Positions 10,608 to 20,187 of a DNA stretch of 64,000 bases are shown here, in pieces. The notes below the pieces were generated by a model, which saw only the letters and a list, made by a program, of their open reading frames with translations, was not told the DNA's origin and ran no database searches. Within the stretch, counting starts at the first letter, position 1; the number at the start of each line of letters is the position of its first letter. Made by a program: the position numbers and the translations under genes. The stretch spans positions 1 to 64,000 of the forward strand of contig JALOAD010000004.1 of assembly GCA_023228995.1 (NCBI GenBank), written 5' to 3'. This DNA comes from JALOAD01 sp023228995 [NCBI: Candidatus Muiribacterium halophilum] (lineage in GTDB: Bacteria > Muiribacteriota > Muiribacteriia > Muiribacteriales).

Positions 10608-11673
10608 CTTCAACCTCCATTAATGAAAAAATATGAATTCCATCGAATTCTGTAACTAAATATAATATATTTTCCTTTTTAAACATTGAAACAACATTTT
10701 GATTATAAAGAAATGGAATAAAATCATTTTTTTCTTCAGAAAAACAACTTAGACCTTTATTTGTTCCAGCAATTATATATTTATCAAAAACATCTATAAA
10801 CCTAATAAAATTACCCGGAAGATCTGAACTTCCTGCATTTACTTCAACTTTCCAATTACTTCTATCAGGTGCATTATTATTATCTTTTGAAATAAAACTC
10901 TGCCATGATTTTTTAGAATGATTATAAATTGTTATTCCTGAATTAGTACCAATATAAAGATTATTGTTTATTATTTTAAGTGAGTTTATAACCGAACCAG
11001 CAAGTGGAGAATTGCCTTTATGTCTTATAAGATCATTTGAAAATGACGGAACAAAATAATCTGCATAATAAAATATAGCTTTGTTAAATTCATAATCTGT
11101 TATTATAAGACCTTCATCTGTACCAATGTAAATATTTTCGCCATCATCTGTTATTGCATTTACCCTAAGAAGTCTTTCGCTAATATCTTTGTTTTCAAAA
11201 TATTCTTTAAAAAAAGAATTTTTTTCATCAAGCCTATTCAATTCTCTAAAATTATTGTCAAATATAACTATACCGTTTTCAGTACCTGCATATATTTTTC
11301 CATTTATAATTGTAAAACAGTTTGTTTTATAAGAACTAATCTGATTTAAAGAATTGTTTTTATATATTATTCCACGATTTGTAGCAATTAAATATTTGTC
11401 TGATATTTTTATAATATCAAGCACTTGTTTTCTTTCAATAATTGGATAATTTTCTTCTTTTGATATTTTATTATCTTTTATTATAAAGATTTTACCATTA
11501 GAAAAACCACATACATTATCTTCAAATTCAGCAATTTTATCGCATTGTATATTTATTTGTCCTGTTTTATGAAATATTTTTTCTTTTAAAATCTCTACTT
11601 TATCTTTTTTTTCACCGCAACCTAAAAAAATCAGAGAAAAAGTTAATATCAAGAGTAAATAAATGTTTTTCAT
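10585..11673 (-). CDS. Lipoprotein with beta-propeller-like repeats
   Basis: 362 residues. A lipoprotein signal ends at C19 (LIFLGC). The body has repeated short strands of the type IYIGTDEGLII, LYIGTNSGITIYN and IIAGTNKGLSCFS, spaced as in two-component-regulator propeller (Reg_prop) blades, so a beta-propeller anchored to an envelope membrane is likely. No enzyme motif is seen. It lies between lptD and rpiB and overlaps the latter. Role unknown; a scaffold or ligand sensor is possible. Confidence 0.7.
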   Translation of the reverse strand: MKNIYLLLILTFSLIFLGCGEKKDKVEILKEKIFHKTGQINIQCDKIAEFEDNVCGFSNGKIFIIKDNKISKEENYPIIERKQVLDIIKISDKYLIATNRGIIYKNNSLNQISSYKTNCFTIINGKIYAGTENGIVIFDNNFRELNRLDEKNSFFKEYFENKDISERLLRVNAITDDGENIYIGTDEGLIITDYEFNKAIFYYADYFVPSFSNDLIRHKGNSPLAGSVINSLKIINNNLYIGTNSGITIYNHSKKSWQSFISKDNNNAPDRSNWKVEVNAGSSDLPGNFIRFIDVFDKYIIAGTNKGLSCFSEEKNDFIPFLYNQNVVSMFKKENILYLVTEFDGIHIFSLMEVEVENSNRK

Positions 11674-11711
11674 AAATTATAACCCCATTAATTAATATAA
11701 ACTATATCAAT

Positions 11712-13757
11712 TTAGTCTGTATCTATCTTTTTAATTATCGGTTTAATCTTATTTAACTCAGCATCATAAAAAATTCTATGACGTTTAGACTGAAATGATT
11801 TTATATAAAATTCCAGCCAACCTTGTTCAGTATTCTTATCCCATTTTATCAAAGCTTCCCAACAATGTAAATCAAACTTAAGTTCAAAATTCAACGAAGT
11901 AGTAGTTTCCTTTATAAGATCTTTTCTCCAATTAAGATTTAATTTAACTCTTGAACTTTCAATAAAATTATTTCCAATATAAAAATCACTAAAAGGTATT
12001 TTTAATTCAGTTAACATTGAAGTATATTTACTTAAGTTTCTATCATAAGGAACTGTTAATCTTAAATATGATTCTTTTGAAAAATCATAAGATAATCTGT
12101 TATAAACAGATGTTATATCAAAATCAGATGAAGTATAAAAATCAGACAATTCTTTATTATTTATATTTATATTAAATTTACTATAAAATTCTATTTTATC
12201 TTTTTTATATCTTATATCTGAATATGCACTTCCTGAAAAACTATGTAAAAGAAGATCATAATTATAAGATAATATAGTTGCTCTAAAAAATTTACTATTA
12301 TAAGAAAATGTATTGTAATAAGAAGCTCTTGTCTGATTATTCGAATGAGAAAAAGCAGTTTGTCCAAACGAATCGCTTCTCTGCCATTTTTGAGTAATAC
12401 TAAATTCTTTACCTATTTTAGAATTAAGAGAAAGATTTGTATTATAAAAATGCTGAACATTCCCTTTAGAATCTCTTGAATTATCTGAACTAGAATTTAA
12501 ATTTATTTTACCAAGTCCAAAGAACTCATAAGTTTTTGTAGATATATTAAAACTGTATTGAGTTTTATCAGCTTTAAGTTTTTCTGTACCACCTTCAAAA
12601 TATTTACCATAAAGAAAATTATATCTTAGTTTTAAATTTTTGTTAAATATATCAAAATTCTTTGAATTAACTTTAATTTCAGGTATTTTATCAAGAACTC
12701 TAATATTATCATCCATAGGATATTTTGTACCATCAGGATCTTTTCTCTCTTTCCAATTCAATGTATAATCAGAAAAATTAAATATATTTTTATTAAGGCT
12801 CTGCCTTATATCAATTGTATAATTCAACTCTGTATTTTCAGGAAGATTTGAATATTCTCTTGAAAAAAAAGTAGCATTGAAATTTAAATTACCTTTAGGA
12901 ATTTTTGTACTCATATATAAAGAATAATTGCCTGAGGTATTTGTATTTTCTGAACTTACTGTATTTGAAGTATTAAATTTTATATTTTTTGAATTATTTT
13001 CACCATAAGAAAACGAATTTCTTGTAGAAAGTGTTCTACTTCCTGTAGTTACATAATTATATGTTAACCATGAACTAGCAGCTTTTGTAAGAAGAAAATT
13101 ATAATCAACATTTCCCCAAAATCCTTTTGATTTTGAATATCCATATTTATATTTAATATTTTCTTTTAAAGGCCTTATATCAGTTTTATATAATTTTTGG
13201 CTTAAAATAGTATCACCATGTATTATATATCTCATATTATGAGCATACATAACAATATCTGGAAATATCTCTATACTAGAAGCTTCCATATAATAATGCG
13301 GATGAGGAAGCTCACAAGTAGTCCATTTTACATTTTTTGCCTCTATTTTCCTAACTGACAATTGTATTACATCAGCATACATTATATTCGAATCTCTTAT
13401 CATTACAGCATTTTCAATATATCCATCACCTGTTAGATTGTCGTATTCAAGATAATCTCCCTTAGTTTTATCATTACCCTGCCAAAACACAACATCACCA
13501 ACAGCAAAAACTTTATCATTTTTTACATCAAATTGAATATTATCTGCAAAAATTTCCATATCATCATAAAAAATATGAGATTTCCCTCTTACAAATATAG
13601 TTTCTTCATTTGTTTTGTATTCTAATATATCACCTGATAATACAACTTTACCTACTCTGATATTTGCAGAAAAAACAGAATGCGAAAAAAACAGCAAAAA
13701 AAATGCTGTAATACTTACTATATTATATATTTTTAATTTTTTTTTCGATAAATTCAT
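11712..13757 (-). CDS. lptD: LPS-assembly outer membrane protein LptD (OstA-like)
   Basis: 681 residues. A signal peptide (about 1-30) is followed by an OstA/LptA-like beta-jellyroll (GDILEYKTNEETIFVRG, AVGDVVFWQGNDKTKGD), then the TTCELPHPHYYMEA segment with a Cys typical of LptD, and a long beta-strand-rich barrel. LptD with LptE inserts LPS into the outer leaflet of the outer membrane, which agrees with lpxK, waaA and the LpxL-like gene in this window. It overlaps the end of the aspartokinase gene by 35 bases and has only a weak ribosome binding site. Confidence 0.85.
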   Translation of the reverse strand: MNLSKKKLKIYNIVSITAFFLLFFSHSVFSANIRVGKVVLSGDILEYKTNEETIFVRGKSHIFYDDMEIFADNIQFDVKNDKVFAVGDVVFWQGNDKTKGDYLEYDNLTGDGYIENAVMIRDSNIMYADVIQLSVRKIEAKNVKWTTCELPHPHYYMEASSIEIFPDIVMYAHNMRYIIHGDTILSQKLYKTDIRPLKENIKYKYGYSKSKGFWGNVDYNFLLTKAASSWLTYNYVTTGSRTLSTRNSFSYGENNSKNIKFNTSNTVSSENTNTSGNYSLYMSTKIPKGNLNFNATFFSREYSNLPENTELNYTIDIRQSLNKNIFNFSDYTLNWKERKDPDGTKYPMDDNIRVLDKIPEIKVNSKNFDIFNKNLKLRYNFLYGKYFEGGTEKLKADKTQYSFNISTKTYEFFGLGKINLNSSSDNSRDSKGNVQHFYNTNLSLNSKIGKEFSITQKWQRSDSFGQTAFSHSNNQTRASYYNTFSYNSKFFRATILSYNYDLLLHSFSGSAYSDIRYKKDKIEFYSKFNININNKELSDFYTSSDFDITSVYNRLSYDFSKESYLRLTVPYDRNLSKYTSMLTELKIPFSDFYIGNNFIESSRVKLNLNWRKDLIKETTTSLNFELKFDLHCWEALIKWDKNTEQGWLEFYIKSFQSKRHRIFYDAELNKIKPIIKKIDTD

Positions 13758-14904
13758 AATGAAACAATTCAGTTACTCTTCTATATAAACCCTCATTAAT
13801 ATACACACTAAAACAATTTTTTGTGTTTTTTTGTGCAAAAAAATCTATATTATCTTTTTTTAATAAATCTAAAATTTTGTCTTTATATAAATTTTTTTCA
13901 TTAAAACCATAACCTACAATAGATATTTTTGCAATATTTAACTTATATTCCATATTTATATTAATATGTTTTTTTGCAATATTATCCATAAATTTAAGAA
14001 ACTCGGTCTTTTTTGGAAAAACAAAAACTTTTTCATTAGATAAAATTATTTGTTCGTAATTTATAAAATTATCCATAATTTTGTTAATACAAGAAACTCC
14101 AGAAAGAATAACTAAAGCTTTTGAAATATCACTTACAATAGCAATAGGTGTTTTTTTATTAAAATGTTTGATTTTTTTAATAATCGTACCATTACCTTTT
14201 ATAAAACTACCTTTGCAATGTATAGAAATGTTTTTTTTCATCGCAATGTCAATACATTTTGAATGAAGCACCTTAGCACCTGAATCAGACATAACCTTCA
14301 TAATATTATAATCCAATTCACTAATCATTTTAGAATTTTTCACAATTTTAGGATCAGCTGTATAAACTCCATCTACATCAGAATATATACTAACTTTTTT
14401 TAAACCAAGCGATGCAGAAACAGCAACAGCAGTTGTATCTGAACCTCCTCGCCCAAGAAGTTTTATTACATTATTTTCATCAAAACCATGAAATCCAGGA
14501 ATAACAATAGCATTAAATCTTTTAAATAAATCAAATATAACTTGTCCTTTCATATTGCAAAAATTAGAATCTAGATAATCTCCCTTTAATAAAAGATTGC
14601 ATTCAAAAGGAGTCATTACATTTGCCGATACTTTATTTCTATTAAGTGACATAGAAAACAATGCTGCACTTTGAAGCTCACCTGTACAAAGAAGCACTGC
14701 TTTTTCTTTAGGAAATTCAGTTTCACCTGAAAACAACGAACTTTTAAATTCAAGTTCATCAGTTGTTTTACCCATTGCCGAAACAATTATTACAATTTTT
14801 TTACCTTTATCAATCTTTTTTTTTATATCAATACATAAAATATCTATTTTTTCTTTATCACTTACCGAACTTCCACCATATTTAATTACTTCAATATCAA
14901 TCAT
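13723..14904 (-). CDS. lysC: Aspartokinase
   Basis: 393 residues from the ATG at 14904 (MIDIEVIKYGGSS). GGAG lies just upstream inside the previous gene, which it overlaps by 8 bases; the frame is open to 14931. Amino acid kinase motifs: KYGGSSV at the N-terminus, GRGGSDTTAVAVSASLG and YSDVDGVYTADPKIV. The C-terminal third is a regulatory region with ACT-like segments (ISIVGYGFNEKNL). It phosphorylates aspartate for Lys/Thr/Met synthesis. Pairing with the homoserine kinase-like gene supports a threonine pathway role. Confidence 0.92.
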   Translation of the reverse strand: MIDIEVIKYGGSSVSDKEKIDILCIDIKKKIDKGKKIVIIVSAMGKTTDELEFKSSLFSGETEFPKEKAVLLCTGELQSAALFSMSLNRNKVSANVMTPFECNLLLKGDYLDSNFCNMKGQVIFDLFKRFNAIVIPGFHGFDENNVIKLLGRGGSDTTAVAVSASLGLKKVSIYSDVDGVYTADPKIVKNSKMISELDYNIMKVMSDSGAKVLHSKCIDIAMKKNISIHCKGSFIKGNGTIIKKIKHFNKKTPIAIVSDISKALVILSGVSCINKIMDNFINYEQIILSNEKVFVFPKKTEFLKFMDNIAKKHININMEYKLNIAKISIVGYGFNEKNLYKDKILDLLKKDNIDFFAQKNTKNCFSVYINEGLYRRVTELFHYEFIEKKIKNI

Positions 14905-15778
14905 AGCCGACTCCATTACTTTCAGAATCAAGTCTATATTTTGAAAAAACTATATTATTCCTATTGTATATTTCTTCTATTCTTCTAATACAATCAACAA
15001 GTTGTTTTTCTTCACCAACTATTATAAGTCCACAATCATTTTTTAAAAAACCTAATCCTGCAATTTTTGAAGTTTTTCCAATAAGATTTATCCTTTCAAC
15101 ATAAGGAATACCACTTCTATTCATAGCATAAGATATATTATCCTGAAAAGACGAAAAAAGAATATCACTATGTCTGCTATATACAGCAGTTATAAAAACC
15201 GCAGCTTTCGATACAGAATCAAAAAAAAACTCATCTTTTGATTTTATTTTTTCAAATTTACAAACTTTTTCATCAGAACATTTTAAAACAGCTATTTTCC
15301 ACTTCGTAGGCCAGTCTATGCTTAAAAAACTTTTTTTTTCTCTATCAACTACACCCAAACCTCCAAGAAGCACTGCTGCTGCACATTCTACATCAGGTGA
15401 AATCTTTTTGAATGTCCTTAATAATTTATCCTGATCACATTCGCCAAAAATCACCTTAAAAAAAGCTATAAAAACACCAGTAATAATTGATACATCAGGG
15501 TTAAGAAGTTTTAAAACAGGCTTTTCTGAATAAATACTAATAGTAATTTTCTTTTTTATATCTGGAAATTCTTTTGAAATATACTTTTTTATTTTTTCGA
15601 AAATATAAATTGTATTTTTTTTATTCAAATTTTCTGAACAAAAATCAAGTTCTATTGAAAAATCTTCAGAATCTATAATATTACAGACTTTGAAATGCAG
15701 ATTTCTTTTAACAGCAAGGCCGAAAGAATTAACTCCCGGCCCAATTTTTAAAGATAAAGGAACATTAAATTCAAGCAT
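14897..15778 (-). CDS. thrB: Homoserine kinase-like GHMP protein with degenerate ATP loop
   Basis: 293 residues. The N-terminal LKIGPGVNSFGLAV matches the opening of homoserine kinases (NLGPGFDSLGLA), and CAAAVLLGGLGVV matches their conserved central segment (APALLGGL). The GHMP phosphate loop, normally P-x3-GLGSSAA, should lie near residues 87-101 but reads PVLKLLNPDVSIITG, without GLGSS. The protein is therefore either a divergent kinase or has lost ATP use. The neighbour aspartokinase supports a threonine role. It starts directly after the gcvPB stop. Confidence 0.7.
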   Translation of the reverse strand: MLEFNVPLSLKIGPGVNSFGLAVKRNLHFKVCNIIDSEDFSIELDFCSENLNKKNTIYIFEKIKKYISKEFPDIKKKITISIYSEKPVLKLLNPDVSIITGVFIAFFKVIFGECDQDKLLRTFKKISPDVECAAAVLLGGLGVVDREKKSFLSIDWPTKWKIAVLKCSDEKVCKFEKIKSKDEFFFDSVSKAAVFITAVYSRHSDILFSSFQDNISYAMNRSGIPYVERINLIGKTSKIAGLGFLKNDCGLIIVGEEKQLVDCIRRIEEIYNRNNIVFSKYRLDSESNGVGYD

Positions 15779-17236
15779 TTAAAGCTTAGCTTTATAATAA
15801 TTTATTTTAGGATTTCTTGCAGCTTTTACATCATCAACTCTTGTAATTGGAGTGTTTTTAGGCATTGAATGCATTTCTTCAGCATTATTATAGCACATAT
15901 TGTAAATTTCAATCATAGCCTGACAAAATTCATCTAAAGTCGTAAGTGTTTCTGTTTCAGTAGGCTCTATCATAAGTGCTTCTTCTACTATAAGAGGAAA
16001 ATACATTGTCGGAGCATGATAACCCTTGTCAAGAAGAGCTTTTGCTATATCCATAGCTGAAATACCTGTTTCCTTTTTTATCTTTTTTGCAGAAATTACA
16101 AATTCATGCATACAAGTTCTTTTATAAGGAACAGAATATTTATCTTTAAGTCTTTCCATAATATAATTTGCATTAAGAACAGCATATTCTGAACTTTTTC
16201 TCAGACCATCTTTTCCAAGCATTCTTATATAAGTATAAGCTTTAATAAGAACTGCAAAATTACCATAAAAAGCATGAACTTTGCCAATAGAGTTTTGTAG
16301 AGAATAATCAAGAATATATTTATTATCTTTTTTTGAAATTACAGGAACAGGAAGGAAATTTGAAAGTTTTGATTTAACTCCAACTGGACCAGCTCCCGGA
16401 CCACCTCCACCATGTGGTGTTGCAAAAGTTTTATGAAGATTAAGGTGAACTATGTCAAATCCCATATCTCCCGGCTTAACTTTTCCCATAATAGCATTGA
16501 AATTAGCACCATCATAATATAAAAGAGCATCTTTTTCATGAAATAATGCTGCGATTTCTTCAATATTTTCATCATAAAGTCCTAAAGTATTTGGATTTGT
16601 TACCATAAACCCAGCAACATTGTCATCAATTACACTTTTAAGATTTTCAATATCAACGCCACCTCTATCATTAGACTTAACTTCTCTTACTTCAAAACCT
16701 GCCATCATTGCACTTGCTGGATTTGTTCCATGAGCTGAATCAGGCATTATTATAATTTTTTTATGTAAATTACCTTTTACTTTATGGTATTCACGAATTA
16801 TCTTAAGACCTGTCATCTCCCCTGAAGCACCAGCAACAGGTTGAAGACTTACACTATCCATACCTAATATTTCTTTTAAATAATCAGATAATTCATACAT
16901 AAGTCTAAGACTTCCCTGACATTTATCCATAGGAACAAGAGGATGAAGCTCATTAAAACCTTCAAGCGATGCAACTCTCTCATTTATTTTTGGATTATAC
17001 TTCATTGTACATGAACCTAAAGGATAAAAACCTTCATCAACACAAAAATTAAGTCTTGAAAGTTTCAAAAAATGTCTCATAACTTCGTTTTCTGGAACTT
17101 CTGGAAAATCAAAATCTTGTCTTTTTAAATTATCTGGAATTTCATTTATTATAGCACCTGAATTTGAGGTAGAAACTCTATAAGTACCTGAACCTTGAAC
17201 GCTTTTTTCAAAAATAAGTTTTTCAAGTTTTTTCAT
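15779..17236 (-). CDS. gcvPB: Glycine dehydrogenase (decarboxylating) subunit 2, P-protein beta
   Basis: 485 residues. Carries the PLP-binding lysine in HLNLHKTFATPHGGGGPG (about residue 268), plus the conserved FYPLGSCTMKYNP and SAHGTNPASA. Together with GcvPA it decarboxylates glycine and loads aminomethyl onto GcvH. The start ATGA overlaps the gcvPA stop. Split P-protein subunits are the usual arrangement in many Gram-positives, Thermotogae and candidate phyla. Confidence 0.97.
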   Translation of the reverse strand: MKKLEKLIFEKSVQGSGTYRVSTSNSGAIINEIPDNLKRQDFDFPEVPENEVMRHFLKLSRLNFCVDEGFYPLGSCTMKYNPKINERVASLEGFNELHPLVPMDKCQGSLRLMYELSDYLKEILGMDSVSLQPVAGASGEMTGLKIIREYHKVKGNLHKKIIIMPDSAHGTNPASAMMAGFEVREVKSNDRGGVDIENLKSVIDDNVAGFMVTNPNTLGLYDENIEEIAALFHEKDALLYYDGANFNAIMGKVKPGDMGFDIVHLNLHKTFATPHGGGGPGAGPVGVKSKLSNFLPVPVISKKDNKYILDYSLQNSIGKVHAFYGNFAVLIKAYTYIRMLGKDGLRKSSEYAVLNANYIMERLKDKYSVPYKRTCMHEFVISAKKIKKETGISAMDIAKALLDKGYHAPTMYFPLIVEEALMIEPTETETLTTLDEFCQAMIEIYNMCYNNAEEMHSMPKNTPITRVDDVKAARNPKINYYKAKL

Positions 17237-18576
17237 ATAGTCACCTCATCAAGAGCTTTTTCTAGTTTTTCAAAATTCTTTAATGAAGATTTTTCTGTCG
17301 CACAAATAAGCAAACAATCTTTCATATTTAAAAAACTGGAATCTTCAAGTTTTATTCCAAGCATTATACCTTTTTTAAGAAGTTTTTCATGTATATCTGC
17401 TGCATTTTTACAATAAACAACAAATTCATTAAAAAAAGTCCCATTATATTTAAGTTCAAAACCTTTTTTTAAAAGTATTTCCATAAGTTCACGAGCTTTC
17501 TGTATATTAACAAAAGCAAGTTCTTTCATTCCTTGTTTACCCAATACACTCATAAAAACTGCTGCTCTTGTTGCACATAAAGCTTGATTAGAACAAATAT
17601 TAGATGTAGCTTTATCTCTTCTTATATGCTGTTCTCTAGCCTGTAATGTCAAGACAAAACATCTATTTCCTTCTGTATCATCTGTCATACCGACAATTCT
17701 TCCTGGCAACTTTCTCAAATACTTTTCTTTTGTTGCAATAAAACCAATATAAGGACCACCAAAACTTCTATACATGCCTAAAGGCTGAGCTTCACCAGTC
17801 AATATATCATAATCTATATCAGGAGCTGTTTTGAAAACAGGAAGCGTTATAGGATTTACAACCCCTATAAGCATAATAGAATTTTCTTGTTTAAATTTTA
17901 TAATTTCATCTATTTGAGTTTCCATAAGTCCGAAGAAATTTGGATTTTGAACAACTAAAGCTCCAACTTGTCCAATATTTTGATAATTTTTTAAAAAATT
18001 TATATCTAATAATCCATTTTTGTTAATAGGAACTCTTACGACATTAATATCTAATCCTGCAATATAAGTATATATAACTTTTACATAATCAGGATTTATA
18101 TTTTCAGGAATAAGCACAATGTTTGACTTTTTCTTCTGATTCATAGCCACAATTATACTTTCTGCCAATGCACTTGCACCATCATACATAGAAGCATTTG
18201 AAACTTCCATACCAGTTAAAGCACATATCATAGACTGAAATTCATAAATAGTCTGTAATGTTCCCTGACTTACCTCTGCTTGATATGGAGTATAAGCAGT
18301 ATAAAATTCACTTCTTCCCGATATTTCATCAACAATTGCAGGAACATAATGATCATAAGAACCTGCACCTGTAAAACAAATCATGTCTGAAAAATTCATA
18401 TTTGCAAGTTTTTTTAACTCTTCAAAAGCTTCATTCTCTGTCAAAGGTTCTGGAAGATTAATTTCAGGATTAAGTTTTTTTTTATTTATTGAAGAAAAAA
18501 GTTCATCAACATTGTTTATTCTGAGTTTTTCCACCATTTTTCTGACATCATCAGCTGAATGCGGATAGAAACCCAT
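17233..18576 (-). CDS. gcvPA: Glycine dehydrogenase (decarboxylating) subunit 1, P-protein alpha
   Basis: 447 residues, starting [14 protein letters not shown] as is typical for the alpha subunit, with FTGAGSYDHYVPA, AYTPYQAEVSQGTLQ and QAREQHIRRDKATSNICSN. Heterodimerises with GcvPB, whose gene it overlaps by ATGA. The start codon shares one base with the gcvH stop (TAATG), so the three genes are translationally coupled. Confidence 0.97.
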   Translation of the reverse strand: MGFYPHSADDVRKMVEKLRINNVDELFSSINKKKLNPEINLPEPLTENEAFEELKKLANMNFSDMICFTGAGSYDHYVPAIVDEISGRSEFYTAYTPYQAEVSQGTLQTIYEFQSMICALTGMEVSNASMYDGASALAESIIVAMNQKKKSNIVLIPENINPDYVKVIYTYIAGLDINVVRVPINKNGLLDINFLKNYQNIGQVGALVVQNPNFFGLMETQIDEIIKFKQENSIMLIGVVNPITLPVFKTAPDIDYDILTGEAQPLGMYRSFGGPYIGFIATKEKYLRKLPGRIVGMTDDTEGNRCFVLTLQAREQHIRRDKATSNICSNQALCATRAAVFMSVLGKQGMKELAFVNIQKARELMEILLKKGFELKYNGTFFNEFVVYCKNAADIHEKLLKKGIMLGIKLEDSSFLNMKDCLLICATEKSSLKNFEKLEKALDEVTI

Positions 18577-18968
18577 TAATCCTCCTCTTCATGAAGTTCT
18601 TTTAAATAAAATTTATAATCAGAACTTCCCATAAGCTCTTCAAGTTCAGTTTCATCACTAATCTTAAGCTTAAGTATCCATCCTTCTCCGAAAGGATCTT
18701 CATTTATATTTTCAGGTGTATCTTCTAAAGCTTCATTTATTTCAACAACAGTACCTGAAATAGGAGCATAAAATTCAGTTACAGTCTTAACAGATTCAAT
18801 ACTTCCCAAGCTGTTTTGACTTTCAAATTCATCATCAACTTCTGGCATTTCTACAAATACTATGTCACCAAGTTCTCCCTGAGCATAATCGCTTATACCT
18901 ATTGTTGCAATGTTACCTTTTACTTTTACCCATTCATGCGTTTTTGCGTAAAGAAGTGTATCTGCCAT
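18576..18968 (-). CDS. gcvH: Glycine cleavage system H protein (lipoyl carrier)
   Basis: 130 residues, the usual length. Lipoyl lysine K61 lies in [15 protein letters not shown]. The start [11 protein letters not shown] and C-terminal [12 protein letters not shown] are conserved. It shuttles the aminomethyl group from the P-protein to GcvT and is reoxidised by the Lpd encoded upstream. Followed by a TAATG overlap with gcvPA. Confidence 0.97.
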   Translation of the reverse strand: MADTLLYAKTHEWVKVKGNIATIGISDYAQGELGDIVFVEMPEVDDEFESQNSLGSIESVKTVTEFYAPISGTVVEINEALEDTPENINEDPFGEGWILKLKISDETELEELMGSSDYKFYLKELHEEED

Positions 18969-19022
18969 TTTTTCCTCCTAAATATTAAATAATTTTTTTA
19001 ATGCACTTAACAATTTTGATTA

Positions 19023-20132
19023 CTATAAACCATTAACCATTGTCAAGGATGGTTTTTTATAAAACGGGTATTTTACAGTAATACATTTTAAAAATTTATC
19101 TCTTATTTTAATATATAATTCTATATCTTTTTTCCATAAAGGATGTTTGACATAACCCAAAGCAAGAGCTTCTCCTAAAGTTGGGGATTTAGTACCTGAA
19201 GTAACAACACCAACAAGATTTTTATCTATATCATATAATTCATATCCTTGCCTTGGTATTCCTTTATCTATCATCTTTATACCTGTAAGTCTTCTTTCTA
19301 TTCCTTGTTCTTTTTGCTTAAGCAAAGCTATACTTCCATTAAAATCTTTTTCAAGATCCATAGCCCAGTTTAATCTTGCTTCAAGTGGTGTAGTTGTATC
19401 ATCAAGATCGTTTCCATATAGCATAAGACCACCTTCAAACCTCAAAGTATCTCTAGCACCAAGACCTATTGGACAAATACCATATTTTTCACCTTGTTTT
19501 ATTATTTTTTCATAAATAAAATGAGCTTTTGAAAGTTTTGTAAAATAAATTTCAAATCCATCTTCCTGAGTATAACCTGTCCTTGATATTAAAACAGGAA
19601 CAGAATCAATACTAGTCTCAATAAAATGGAAAAAACCAATATTATCAACATTTTCTTCTATAAGTTCATCAATAATAAATGCAGCTTTAGGTCCTTGTAA
19701 AGCAAGCTGAACATATTCACTTGATAGATTTTCAATTTTTACATTATGTTTATTTATAAGGGATTTTAAATGTGAAAAATCTTTTTCAATATTTGATGCA
19801 TTAACAACTAATAAAATTTTTTCATCATTAAATTTGTAAACTAAAAGATCATCTACTATTGTACCGTTTTGTCTGCACATAGGAGTATATAATATCTGCC
19901 CATTTACAAGTTTTTGAACATTATTAGTTACTGCAAAATCAACAAATTCAATTGCTCCTTTACCTGTAACAAGAATTTCACCCATGTGTGAAACATCAAA
20001 AAGACCAACTTTTTCTCTCACACAATTATGTTCTTTTATAATACCTTCAAACTGAATAGGTAATTCCCAACCGTGAAAATCTACGACCTTACCACCATAC
20101 TTGCCATAAAGTTCATAAAAAAGCGTTCTCAT
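19023..20132 (-). CDS. gcvT: Glycine cleavage system aminomethyltransferase (T protein)
   Basis: 369 residues with the folate-binding GcvT fold: HGWELPIQFEG, LFDVSHMGEI, QLALQGPKA, ISRTGYTQEDGFEIY and GARDTLRFEGGLMLYGND. It transfers the one-carbon unit from GcvH to tetrahydrofolate. A GGAG ribosome binding site precedes the ATG. Position between lpdA and gcvH completes a full glycine cleavage operon. Confidence 0.97.
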   Translation of the reverse strand: MRTLFYELYGKYGGKVVDFHGWELPIQFEGIIKEHNCVREKVGLFDVSHMGEILVTGKGAIEFVDFAVTNNVQKLVNGQILYTPMCRQNGTIVDDLLVYKFNDEKILLVVNASNIEKDFSHLKSLINKHNVKIENLSSEYVQLALQGPKAAFIIDELIEENVDNIGFFHFIETSIDSVPVLISRTGYTQEDGFEIYFTKLSKAHFIYEKIIKQGEKYGICPIGLGARDTLRFEGGLMLYGNDLDDTTTPLEARLNWAMDLEKDFNGSIALLKQKEQGIERRLTGIKMIDKGIPRQGYELYDIDKNLVGVVTSGTKSPTLGEALALGYVKHPLWKKDIELYIKIRDKFLKCITVKYPFYKKPSLTMVNGL

Positions 20133-20187
20133 ACTTACACTCCTAATTCAAATCTTTTGATTGAAAAATCATAAGATTCCATTATTT

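Noticed and set aside
20133-20187. Glycine riboswitch in the gcv operon
   Set aside because: Gaps before gcvT and before the operon start are too short or lack the tandem aptamer features; none was seen.
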